36,935 nt of DNA from Euprymna scolopes (GCA_024364805.1 CM044488.1:47075616-47112550); one strand, 5' to 3'; shown: positions 18,140 through 27,639, numbered from the stretch's first letter. Numbers and translations are program-made. Notes: generated from the sequence alone by a model not told the origin.

Positions 18140-19663
18140 AGCAGAGAAAGACCTAGGATTATTATCACGAACTATTTAACAGCAAGGGGTTTGTAGAGGG
18201 AAAGGTCCTCAAGGTGATGCCAGGCAGACTGGAGGAGAAAACAGTGATCGGTCTCCCTGGTAACGTTCGAAGTCAAGGGAAGGGGTCTCACCAGGATCTC
18301 CAAGGATAAAATAATGGAAATACTGGGCGAATTGAAGGTCCCCGCCCAGTATGTGGTCCGGAGAAGTTATGTCATGTTGAACCTCCTTTTGCCAACGAAA
18401 GAGGTTGCGGAGAAGATAGCAAAAAGGGGCCTCACATGGAAGAACTATAAAATGAAACCAAGTACCAATCCAAAAGGAGGACCATAGTGACAATAATGGG
18501 CGTGTCGTGCTTTCTAGACGAAGATCAGCTGGGGGCCACAATGTCACAGTTCGGCGAGGTGGAGGGAGTGAAGCCGGTGATGGGCCCCCGGAATATAAGA
18601 ACGGGAGATTATAAGAGATGAGGATATGAAGGGATTCAACGAGATCCCTTCCAACTGATCTGCGAGGGCTGGCAGATGCTGGTGATAGTTGAGGGGAAAA
18701 GTCCGCACTGCTGGCACTGTCACAAACTCGGACACGTGGCGAGATTCTGCCCCGAAAAGAAGGCGCCAGAGAAAGAGGAAGAAGAACCCAAGAGAAAAGA
18801 AAGAGGGAGAAAAGGGCGAAGCCGCCACCTGGAGCCAGGTTGCCTCCAAAAAGGCGAAGAAACAAAAAGAGCCGACTCTCCAAGCAACATCAACAGGAGT
18901 GGCGGTGGCGGCCAAGTGGAAACTCTATGTGAGCTCCTCCGAGTCTGAAGGTAGAGGAGAATACAAAGACCAAACAGGCCGAGAAAAGAGAGCATAAAGA
19001 GGTTGAAGACAAAGACACTGAGCCTCCAACACCGATTCCCCACGAGGAAGCTCAGCTTACCCCTCCCCTATTCAACACCCCTGAGGAGCAAAGTGAAGCT
19101 CCGGGCAATGAAGGTCCAGTCGCAGAAACACCAGTGATAGAGATGAAAGAAGTTTGTGAGCAGAAGAAGAAGGACAAACAAGAGGCGGCCCACAGAGAGG
19201 AGAAAACAAGAAAGTTTCCTTTCTAGCCGGGGAAGCACCTCTGTGAGGTGAATGCTGACGAAACGACCAGCGACCTCAACGGGAGACAAAGAAGTTCTTA
19301 AAAGCCTCGTCAACCTCTCAAAGGAACTTCGCTGATGCCCCGCAGCTCATTACATTCGTGAGACCAAATAGGAGAAGGAGAGCAAAAGCCTGTGGAGGAT
19401 GTTGGAGGCGGGCAAAACGGCCTTCAAGGGATTGCGTATGATTGACGGAGACCACCCATCGCTTGCCCAAAAATGTGAAGGGAGGGTCCCCATTTATGTT
19501 CATCCATCCTTTTATAGGGCATTAAAAGTGACGTTCCCCTTGGACGTCGGGGGCTTGGCACGAGACGGACAGCTTACGTCCGACCTGCTCACGGGCAGTC
19601 TCGGTCAGAACTTCGACGGGCTTACCCTCTGAAGATTTCAGACCCATCTGTGACGAATACTAC
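18140..19663 (+). pseudogene. LINE-A ORF1 core, tandem unit 1 (zinc knuckle)
   Basis: The unit opens DYYHELFNSKGFVEGKVLKV, then QSKRRTIVTIMGVSCFLDED, QLGATMSQFGEVEGVKPVMG, and a CCHC knuckle, CWHCHKLGHVARFC, at about 18709-18750 (C-x2-C-x4-H-x4-C intact). A Lys/Glu-rich segment follows, then a C-terminal domain with RVPIYVHPSFYRALKVTFPL and TSDLLTGSLGQ. Frames change several times (open pieces at 18676-18948 and 19399-19632). The unit ends in 'gtgacgaatactac' at 19650-19663 and is then repeated as unit 2. Relative to unit 2 it has about 35 extra bases near 19610-19645. ORF1 proteins of this kind bind LINE RNA. Confidence 0.82.
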
Positions 19664-19670
19664 TAGTTAA

Positions 19671-21233
19671 GGATAGAAAGAGACCCCGGATTACTATCAG
19701 GAACTCTTCAACAAATTCCAGGGGTTCGTAGAAGGCAACGCCCTAAAGGTGATGCCAGGGAGACTGGAAGAGATAAAGCAGGGGTTGGTGTCCCTGGTGA
19801 CGTTCGAGATAAAAGGAAAGAGTCTCACCGGGGTCCCCAAGGAGAAGATGTTGGAGATACTGAGCGAATTGAAAGTCCCCGACGCAGTTATGCCATGTGG
19901 GATCTCCTTTTGCCAACGAAAGAGGTAATGGGGAAGATAGCAAAAAGGTACCTCACACAGAAAAATCTAAGAATGAAACCGGAATACCAGTCTAAAAGGA
20001 GGACTGCAGTAACAATAATGGGCGTGCTGTGCTTTATAGAAGAGGACCAGCTGGGAGCCACGATGTTGCAGTTCGGTGAGGTGGAGGGGGTAAAGTCAGT
20101 GATGGGCCCCCGGAGTGTAAGAACTGGCGATTACAAAATTCAGATGAGGGTAGACAGGAACGGATTCAATGAGATCCCTTCCCAACTGACCTGCGCGGGC
20201 TGGCAGATGCTGGTAATAGTCGAGGAGAGGAGGCCGCACTGCTGGCATTGTGATAGACCGGGGCAGGTGGCAAAATTCTGCCCCAAAAAGAAGGCACCCG
20301 AGGAGGAGGACGAAGGAGCAAGGAAGACGGCGGAGGAAAAGGAGGAAAAGAAGGAGGGCGAAAAGCGTGAAGCCATCACCTGGAGCCAGGTTGCCTTCAA
20401 AAAGGTGAAGAAACAGGAAGGGCCGCCTCCCCAAGCTGAAAACTCTGAGTGAGCTCTTCCGAATCCGAAGGAGAGGAGAATGGAAAGACAAAGCAGGCCG
20501 GGAAGAGAGAGAGGAAAGGAGTAGAACATTAAGGCGAAGACACTGAGCCTCCAGCACAGATCCCCCACGAGGAAGCTCAACTTACCCCTCTCTATTCAAC
20601 ACCCCTGATGAAAAGGAGCAAGGTGAAGCTCCAGTTATAGAAGCTTATCCAGCTACAGAAGCTCTAGTTATAGAGATAGAAGAGCAGAAGAAAGACCAAC
20701 AAGAGGCGGCCCCCAGAGAGGAGAAAACAAGAAAGTTTCCTTTCTGGCCGGGGGAGCGCCTCTGTGAAGTGAGTGTGGTAGAAGCGACCGGCGACCTCAA
20801 CGGGTGACAAAGGAAGTTCCTGAAGAGCCTCGTCAACCTCTCAAAGGTTGACGGAAAGGAGGTCGCCGATCCCCATAACTTTGCAGACGCCCAACAACTC
20901 ATATTGTTTGTGAGACCAAATAGGGGAGGGCAAGCCAAAGCCTTGTGGAGGATGTTGCAGGCCGGCAAGACGGCCTTCAAAGGGTTGAAAATTATCTACG
21001 GGGAGCACCCATCGCTTGGTCAAATTGCCAAAAGGTGTGAAGGGAGGGTCCCTATTTATATTCACTCATCCTTTTATAGGGCACTAAAACTGACGTTCCC
21101 TTTGGACGTGGGTGGGGGCCTTGCACGATACGGACGGCTTACGTCCGACCTACTCACGGGCAGTCTCGGTCAGACCATTTGTGACGAATACTACAAGTTA
21201 TGGAATTATGGCCACGGGCTTGAACCTAGCTAG
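19671..21233 (+). pseudogene. LINE-A ORF1 core, tandem unit 2, ending ORF1
   Basis: A diverged direct repeat of unit 1, shifted by about 1530 bp. It reads DYYQELFNKFQGFVEGNALK, GVPKEKMLEILSELKVP, MGVLCFIEEDQLGATMLQFG, then CWHCDRPGQVAKFC, where the knuckle His is replaced by Gln. A Glu/Lys-rich spacer follows, then KFPFWPGERLCEV, FLKSLVNLSKVDGKEVADPH, RPNRGGQAKALWRMLQAGKT, YIHSSFYRALKLTFPLDVGG and SDLLTGSLGQTICDEYYKLW. Long open frames are 19895-20452 and 20904-21233. ORF1 ends at the tag at 21231-21233 and overlaps the start of ORF2 by 26 nt. Confidence 0.85.
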
Positions 21234-22440
21234 TTTAAATATAAGGGGCATGAGATCCCGAAGCAAGGCTGCACGCGTACTGAGAGATCTCGAGGCCCTT
21301 GAGGTAGATGTAGTTGCATTGCAGGAGACTCACTTTGTTGGGGCCAGGGATTACTGTGTGCTGGTAAACGACTTTGACGTTTACTCAGCATATGGCAATC
21401 TCCGTAGCTGTGGGGTTTCTGTTCTAGTGAGTCGCACCCTGTCTGAGACGGTTAGCGTTGTTCACGCAGATGCTCATAGGAGGTTGGTCGTGGTCGACGT
21501 TGCCATTAAAAGTGGCGAGTTCCGGATCGTGGTAATATCGCCTAATATCCGCAGCGAGAGGGTTTCTTTTTTTCGGCGGGTGGAGATGTTTCACTCTTCA
21601 GGTTCGGAGCGGGTGTTAATGGGGGACTGGAATGCCGTCCTGGACTCAAATATAGATAAGGTCGGGGGCGGAGTGATAGCAGCCTGTCTGACCTGATGGC
21701 CTCGTGCGATCTGATCAATAGGTTCCGTCTGGATCACCCTGGGAGGGAGATGTGGACGTGGCAATCTAGTTCGGCCTCCTTACCAAGTACTTACTTGGAT
21801 AGGATGTTAATTAGAAGGGGCAACATAGATTCCTATCTTGTCCAATGTTCCACTGGCTAGGTCAGTCAGACTACAAACTCGTGTTGGCCCGTTTGAAATT
21901 AGGTAATGGCCTAGGTTGGCTGGCTCCTGGAAGCTGAACGCCTCCTTGTTGGAGTCGGAAGACTTCCGGAAGCATGTGACGTCACTAATTCAGAGGGAGT
22001 TAGTGGGGGCGATTACTGGGAGTACATGGTGGGTTCGTCTTAAGGTTAACATTAGAAACTTTTGCATCCAATACAGCCAACACCTCGCGATAACTAGGGC
22101 TCCGATCACAAGCACCTAGAGGATAAGCTGACCGAGGCAGGGGCAGCGGGATCCCCTAAAGCAAGCGTTAGTTAAGGGGGACCTAAATTGCTTGGCTAGC
22201 GAGCGATACACAGGTCAAGTAGTTAGAGCTAGGTTAAAAAGAGTCTCCAATGAAGCCGTAAACGTTAACGCTGCTGAGTGTTGTGCCACCCTAAGATGCG
22301 GCTCAGACAGGTACATTCGGGAGGTGAAAAACCTGGAAGGGCATACTCTCGTATCGGCACGAGAGATTTGCAATGGGTTTAGACAACATTTGGAGGAACG
22401 CTTCACCGAACTCCATGGCCAGGTGTTTGGCAGCTATTTA
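21208..22440 (+). pseudogene. LINE-A ORF2: APE endonuclease and linker, no reverse transcriptase
   Basis: ATG at 21208 begins MATGLNLASLNIRGMRSRSK. Endonuclease motifs follow: VDVVALQETHF (the catalytic Glu block), VVVDVAIKSGEFRIVVISPN and VLMGDWNAVLD (the GDxN block). After a frame change near 21670 come SDLMASCDLINRFRLDHPGR and YLDRMLIRRGNIDSYL, then WLGQSDYKLVLARLKL (the SDH-like block, here SDY), GSWKLNASLLESEDFRKHV, and VRARLKRVSNEAVNVN. It stops after FRQHLEERFTELHGQVFGSY, just before the RT would begin, where LINE-B starts. The order and the CCHC ORF1 suggest a Tx1/L1-like or related APE-LINE clade. At least three frame breaks. Confidence 0.85.
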
Positions 22441-23311
22441 GACAAAGGACACTGGGCCAGCAACTAGAGAGGGCAGGCCTCTGCTCCTGGCCACTATGGG
22501 GGACGCCCCTGGTGTAGGGATCGGCTCGGGGGCACCACACCCGGTGGAGCTCCAATGTTCGTGGCGGAGGGGGGTACCACACCCGGTTGTACCCCAGGGA
22601 TTATTTCGAGGGGTACCACATCCGGTGATACCCCAGTGTCTGTGTTCGGAGGGACTACACTTACGTTGCCTTCTGCATTTGTCTTTGAGATGCCCGCTCG
22701 TGGAGGTCCAAATGTTGACATGGGTGAACCATTGGCGGCAGAGAGCACCCTAGATGAGAGCATGCCATCTGGAATGTCCAGTGAGATACCAATGTCTGGA
22801 AGAGTTACAACACAAGCGAGAAGCTCTACCCAGGATAGCGTAAGAAGCTGACTACGGGAATCCCCGGGAGGAATCCGAACAGTACCGAGAAAAAGAAGCC
22901 CCCGTCCATTTGCTGGCTGGGAGGAGTGGACTAGGCAGATGAGGACCTAGCAGTCTTTACAAAATAGCCCAAGGAAGGAGCACAGGGAGCTGCGGAAATG
23001 CCAGTCTGCAGAGTTAATACTTGCCGAGGACGCGGCAAACAAAGAAAGAGCAGCCAGCAATAAAAAGTAAAGAAAAGAGGTCAGGAAGAAAAGGGGGCCG
23101 CAGCAACAAAAGACACCGGAAGAGTACAGAAGGCTCTTCAAAGAGAAATATCAGATTTTGACTGAGGGTAACAAGATAAATCTGACCCCAGGTACTCTGG
23201 AGAGATTACAAGAAATAATCGTCTCTCTGGTCATCTTTGACGAGAACAAGAAAGGGCTAGTTGGGGTCCCCAAGGAAAAAATGTTCGCGATGATTCTAAT
23301 AGAAAAAAAAC
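22441..23311 (+). pseudogene. LINE-B: 5' end and N-terminal ORF1 of a related LINE
   Basis: 22448-22525 repeats the LINE-A 5' region (cactgggcca.c..ctagag, then ATG at 22495, MGDAPGVG). A proline-rich repeat section follows (GVPHPVxxQ blocks), then a Lys/Glu/Arg-rich stretch. The last part reads YRRLFKEKYQILTEGNKINL, then TPGTLERLQEIIVSLVIFDE and GVPKEKMFAMIL, homologous to the first ~60 residues of the LINE-A ORF1 core. The sequence stops there and joins an LTR-like fossil. It is clearly diverged from LINE-A, so it is a second subfamily and not a simple duplication of the same copy. Confidence 0.75.
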
Positions 23312-23552
23312 CTGGACTGGATTCTTAGCAACATTCACTGCTCTAACACGTTCAGTCTAGTTCTCGAGAACTCAACTCGATTCCGAACTCTTCACTGCCG
23401 GTCTTATATGGTCTCATTCATGCAAATTAAGATGCGATCGAACCTGATGATTTGTAGCCTTTCTGTGTCCCGTCGGTCGGGTTTCGAGTTCGCACATGCC
23501 ACCCTTAGCAGTCCGCCTCTATGACTGCAGTCACACCAAAATTGTCCCTACA
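23312..23552 (-). mobile_element. LTR-like fossil (probable LTR retrotransposon end)
   Basis: On the minus strand a purine-rich run (plus-strand C-run 23555-23563) is followed at once by TGTAGGGACAATTTTGG, the layout of a polypurine tract and LTR start. About 140 bases on there is an atataagac TATA-like box. The other end meets LINE-B near 23312. Family, full length and target duplication are not established. It probably inserted into, or recombined with, LINE-B. Confidence 0.42.
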
Positions 23553-23637
23553 CTCCCCCCCCCGATCTTATTATCATAAACTGGGTAGGGAAGTAGTATC
23601 TGTCTTTGTCGGATACTTCTTAGCAAAAGTGGGGCTA

Positions 23638-23725
23638 TTTGGCTAGACACAGCTAGCCCACGATACTCGGCTAGACACAACTAGCCCACGATACTCAGCT
23701 AGACACAGCTAGCCCACCCCACGGC
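23638..23725 (+). repeat. 28-bp tandem repeat, about 3 copies
   Basis: ggctagacacagctagcccacgatact begins near 23640 and is followed by two variants (ggctagacacaactagccc and agctagacacagctagccc), with a period of 28 bp. Each unit contains gctagcc- and agctag-type palindromic cores. No coding role is seen. Confidence 0.88.
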
Positions 23726-23734
23726 CAGACACAT

Positions 23735-24640
23735 AGAAATTAATTTTTAAATTTCTCATTTAAAAACGACTTTACATACAAGTCGACTGAATCGCATTGT
23801 AAGTTCTTTTAACAGCGACGACTTTTCTTCAAAAATAAAAAAAAATCCGACTTGAATTGTACTCTCAGCAAAATAACTTTCGTTCAAAAACAACGCCCTT
23901 TTTTTTTTAGCACAACAGAATTTCAGTTTAAATTCCGCATTGAAAAATAACTTAAATACATACAAGTCGGCCGAATCACATTTTAAGTTCTTTTAACAGC
24001 GGCGACTTTTTTCAAACACAATAAAATCCGACTCGAATTGTATTTTCATAAAATAATTTTCGTTTAAAAACGACACATTTTTTTTCTTTAACAGGATTTC
24101 ATTTTAAATTCCTCGGTGAAAAACGAATTTAATGCACACAAGTTGTCCCAATCGCATTTTAAGTTCTTTTAACAGCGACTTTTTTTTTCATAAACAAAAT
24201 ATAATCCGACTCGAATTGTACTTTCATATAATGAATCTATCGTTTAAAAACGACCTTTTTTTTTCTTTTCAGCACAACAGGATTTCAGTTTAAATTCCGT
24301 GTTGAAAAATAACTTTTAAATACATACAAGTCGTCCGAATCACATTTTAAGTTCTTTTAACAGCGACCACTTTTTTTTCAAACAATAAAATCCGACTAAT
24401 TGTACTTTTATAAAATAATTTTCGTTTAACAACGACAACTTTTCTTTTAAACACAGCAGGATTTCATTTTAAATTCCTCGTTTAAAAACGACGACTTTAA
24501 TGCACACAAGTCGTCCGAATCGCATTTTAAGTTCTGTTAACAGCGACGTTTTTTTTGTTTGTTTTTTTGTTGTTGTTTTTTTTTTCAAATATAAGCGAAT
24601 TTCATTCCAAATTCCTCGTTTAAAAACTAGCTTTTACTGC
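23735..24640 (+). repeat. ~182-bp satellite, five units, with dimeric higher-order structure
   Basis: The anchor aagttcttttaacagcg (aagttctgttaacagcg in the last) begins at 23801, 23985, 24161, 24349 and 24529, so spacings are 184, 176, 188 and 180 bp. Each unit holds a T-rich run, 'aaaatccgactcgaattgtac', 'ataattttcgtttaaaaacgac', 'caggatttca.tttaaattcc' and 'acaagtcgtccgaatc'. Units 2 and 4 share 'ttgaaaaataac..aaatacatacaag' and 'aatcacatttt'. Units 3 and 5 share 'tttaatgcacacaag' and 'aatcgcatttt'. A dimer of about 366 bp is therefore visible. Confidence 0.9.
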
Positions 24641-25362
24641 CTACCAACACGTTCATTTGACGACAGTTAAAGAAATCCAACATATCTCACTGGGAATAGC
24701 AAACAAACAAAAAGACAAAAAAGTCCTCTCATACTACTTTAGTGGCTCCTGTATTCTTTACGATAAATACATATTATATTCATACACTACTTGTGGTTTC
24801 TTTCATTTGTGACCCCTAGCACTGGTCTACAACATTAAGTAACGCAGTAATAAATAAAAGTGGAATAAAAAAAAAGGGTACTTGTGCATTTATATAACTG
24901 CGCTGAAATAATAACGCCATTATTTAGAAACCTATCGGATGGGAGGGCTGCCGAAGATAACTAATATGGTATCGCTGACCGATATAGGAATGTGACCAAA
25001 TAGAAGGAAAATGCATTATTTAAAAACCCAATTATCCTGAATTGAATTCTTGTCCTGGGGAGGGGCGGGTGTTTTGTATCTGTTCTGTACTTTCACCTAA
25101 CAATTCAATGAACAAAAATATCGTAAAAATTGAATTTAACTTGACAATACTATTAAAACAATTAGAGCGGTAGCGTAGATGCACAAACACCACAAAGCTA
25201 ATTGTGTGGGTGATGTAGAAGAAAAGGCGACTCGTAGACAACAACGTCAGATTTAAAAAAAAATTACATTGATATAAAAAATTTCCACTTACTAAACCGA
25301 ACTTCCTGTTTTACTCAAAAATTAGTAATTAAATTACTTAAACTTAAATATATATATGTATA
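24641..25362. other. Unassigned sequence with dispersed-repeat words
   Basis: No genes. 24838-24880 ('aacgcagtaataaataaaagtggaataaaaaaaa') matches the AT-rich dispersed family at 16500 and 26895. 24942-24998 matches 11093-11150. 25070-25145 ('cacctaacaattcaatgaacaaaaatat..aaaattgaatttaactt') matches 29900-29965. It is thus a patchwork of old repeats. Confidence 0.45.
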
Positions 25363-25787
25363 CTCGCCTGCGTGCCCGGTGTTTCTCGGATGTGTGTTGA
25401 GCAAAAAAAAAAAAAAAAAAAGTGGTAGTACGAACCGTGAACCCGTGATGCAATAGTAGAAAAAATGTGAAAGAAGATCTGACGTCTTACCGTTACTCCA
25501 TGACGCAACTGGAAGTTTGGAACGTTAAAATTAGGCAAAGTCAATCCAACCGATACGATGACTTGCAAAAATGGCTCGCAAAAAAATTAACTCCTCCTTG
25601 TAGAAAACTGCCTAGTTGAAGGTGAAGGAATTAATGTTTTTGACCAATTTTTCGATATTTGTCGTCCGAGAAGTCGAGCTTCAAAATGATACCGATATCG
25701 TGAAAATCTGTCGCCTCTGCCGAAATTTTTAGGCAGATATACATAGATACATACATTTAAACAGACAGGTTAGATTTATATTATAGA
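25363..25787 (-). mobile_element. Pearl/HINE-like non-autonomous Helitron element
   Basis: On the minus strand it starts TCTATAATATAAATCTAACC, then 'tgtctgtttaaatgtatg', a short ATGT/ATCT core, and the shared body ('cgatatcgtgaaaa..' complement, 'gaaaaattggtcaaaaacatt', 'aactaggcagttttctaca'). It ends in caccgggcacgcaggcgag at 25381-25363. It is flanked by A and T, the target used by Helitrons. The 3' CTAG is changed to CGAG. 425 bp, no coding capacity. Confidence 0.85.
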
Positions 25788-25838
25788 TTATTAATACAAA
25801 TATAACTTTTTATTCAATTAAAAAAATATTATTATATA

Positions 25839-26286
25839 CAAGCGGGGGAGGGGGCATTGCCCGGGTATAAAATGCGCTTAAATATGATATTTTAATTTGT
25901 CCAGATTTCGTATATATTATTATAGAGTCATGATTTCAAAAGTAAAAAAGAAAGCATTTAGGTGCCATCAGCTAGAATTGAAACCGAAACTGTAGCACTT
26001 AAAGCTGATGACTTTACCATTTTACCAACGTAACACGCACATAAACCGACTAAAAATTCCAAATAAATTAAGATGAATGTACAAAATTTTTTATGACTTT
26101 TTTCAATTTTGACTCCTTTTTTAAAACAATTTTAACCGGCTAAAGACTCATAAAAGAACGGCCTGTAAAAAATCCAACCATTTGAGGCCCCTATTGCCAC
26201 TCTGCGACTTGGAGGAGATAGAGTTGAAAAATATGGAGACAGATAGAGAGACCGACAGACAGACAGACAGCCGTTTAAATATTAGA
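25839..26286 (-). mobile_element. Non-autonomous derivative of the Helitron-2 lineage with a tRNA-like module
   Basis: The last ~85 bp of the minus strand (25839-25925) match the 3' terminus of Helitron-2 (2051-2135): the GC-rich 'cattgcccgggt' hairpin arm, then 'aatatgatattttaattt.tccagatttcgtat.tattatta'. The 5' end (minus) is TCTAATATTTAAACGG followed by a (CTGT)n/(GTCT)n stretch. Inside is the tRNA-like block with a B box, gtttcaattc (minus, 25984-25975). CTAG is changed to CTTG. 448 bp. Confidence 0.7.
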
Positions 26287-26599
26287 TTTCTCAATAAATA
26301 AAGAAAGAAATCAACAAAGAATTTATAGAGTAATATATTCTTATAATACTAAAAAAAAAAATTCAAAGTAATGGAACAATATTTTATTCATGCAAAAATA
26401 CTCAAATATTATGAAAAAAAAGTATGTAAGAATAAATAGTAATGCGACTAAGGTCAATTTTGTAAATAACGCAACGTTAAATTTGGGGTGGGGGCATTTA
26501 GGTAAGTAGTGGAACGGATATCCGGATGTAAAGAAAAAAAATAAGTGCCTTAAAAACGGAATTTTAAAAACTTTTTAACACTAAAACAGTCAAAATGCT
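26287..26599. other. AT-rich dispersed repeat
   Basis: 26420-26560 shares 'atagtaatgcgactaaggtcaattt', 'aaataacgcaacgtt' and 'ggaacggatatccggatgtaaa' with 16590-16740. No coding potential. It directly precedes the LTR-like block, and related sequence follows that block. Confidence 0.45.
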
Positions 26600-26891
26600 A
26601 AATTATAGACGTGGACGCGCGGACGCTAATCTATGCAAAATGACGTCACCGGTAAAGAAAAAGATATAAAAAGGAGAAAAAGTACGTTAGAGAGGACGAT
26701 CACGTTAGAGATATGGATGGCGTTCGAGATCACGTGAGAGACGTCACAGGCGCAACGAGAAATCACGCGTGGCGAAAGAATGAGGAAATGAATGTCGTTG
26801 TTACAACGGGGAAAAAAAAGTGAGTTGAAGTCCTTTCCTATTCTTTATCTAACTTTGCGACTGAGGCTACAAAGTGTTGGTTAACGTTACA
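26600..26891 (+). mobile_element. LTR-like fossil, same family as the solo LTR at 14819-15130
   Basis: Aligned words in the same order: 'atgacgtcac.ggtaaagaaaaagatataaaaagga' (TATA-like box at 26664), 'gatcacgtgagagac', 'aatcacgcgtgg', 'gaggaaatgaatgtc', 'gagttgaagtcctt', 'gactgaggctacaa.gtgttg', ending ttaca at 26891. The left limit is unclear. No internal genes are found. It is diverged from the other copy, so both are fairly old. Confidence 0.55.
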
Positions 26892-27444
26892 AAATAACGC
26901 AGTATTAAATGAAAGTGAAATAAACAAAATAGTGGTTGAATGTAAATGAAAAAGTGTCAAAAAGTTAAGCAACATAGTTTTTAATATTCTCCCGGCATCA
27001 AGTAAGAACAAAAAAAAAGGGGGGGTAAGAATAGACGGTAGTGCGATTTTTAGGGGAATTGTGAAGATATAACGTGATTCAATGACGCAAATTGAAAAGA
27101 GCCTACAACTTAAGCAACGCAGTTTTAAATATTGTTTCAGTGTTAATAAAGTAGAACAACAGTCGCAAGTAATGTGCTTTTAAAGTGAGTCGTTAAAAAA
27201 TAAGTTCAAGAAACCATAATCCCATTAAAGCATTGTTGCATTTGTTGTTTGACATGCCAAACTGGAGAAGTTAGAATTTTGAATAAGGGATAAAAATAAC
27301 AAAACTTACGAATAGTGTTGCGCAGATTAAGAACGAATGCGGGAAAAGTACACCGTTAATGACTGAGCTATTAGGTAAGTCTATTACGTAGGAAAGCAGT
27401 AGCGAATAGATAAAAAGGACCAATTCTCTATTGGTTATTATTAA
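26892..27444. other. AT-rich dispersed repeat and unassigned DNA
   Basis: 26895-27130 matches 16500-16640 ('aatagtggttgaatgtaaatgaaaaagtg', 'ttaatattctcccggcat', 'agtgcgat'). The word 'taagcaacgcagttttaaat' occurs twice in short order (about 26970 and 27115). No gene is recognised. Confidence 0.45.
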
Positions 27445-27609
27445 GGCTATGACAAGAGAATATTCTTTTCATTATTTTGACTCTCGAGTACATATCAGTT
27501 AATATCTTATATATTTGTAGATAGAGTGATGTGGTTCTCGCTTGATTAACTGTGTCGGATATATTCTGGAGAGTAAAAACAATGATAAGAATATTCTCTT
27601 GTCATAGCC
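27445..27609. mobile_element. Short MITE with ~23-bp inverted termini
   Basis: ggctatgacaagagaatatt begins at 27445 and its exact reverse complement, aatattctcttgtcatagcc, ends at 27609. The inverted pairing extends a few bases further inward (cttttcatt against aatgataag). Total 165 bp with no coding potential. Flanks are AT-rich (gttattattaa / caagttaatat) and no exact target duplication can be fixed, so the superfamily is open. Confidence 0.85.
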
Positions 27610-27639
27610 CAAGTTAATATATTGTATCCAATATATAGT

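Noticed and set aside
18209-18883. 224-residue minus-strand open frame (Leu/Phe/Ser/Pro-rich)
   Set aside because: It is antisense to the LINE ORF1 zinc-knuckle region, whose plus-strand motifs and duplicated copy are clear. The composition is that of a reverse-complemented Lys/Glu-rich region.
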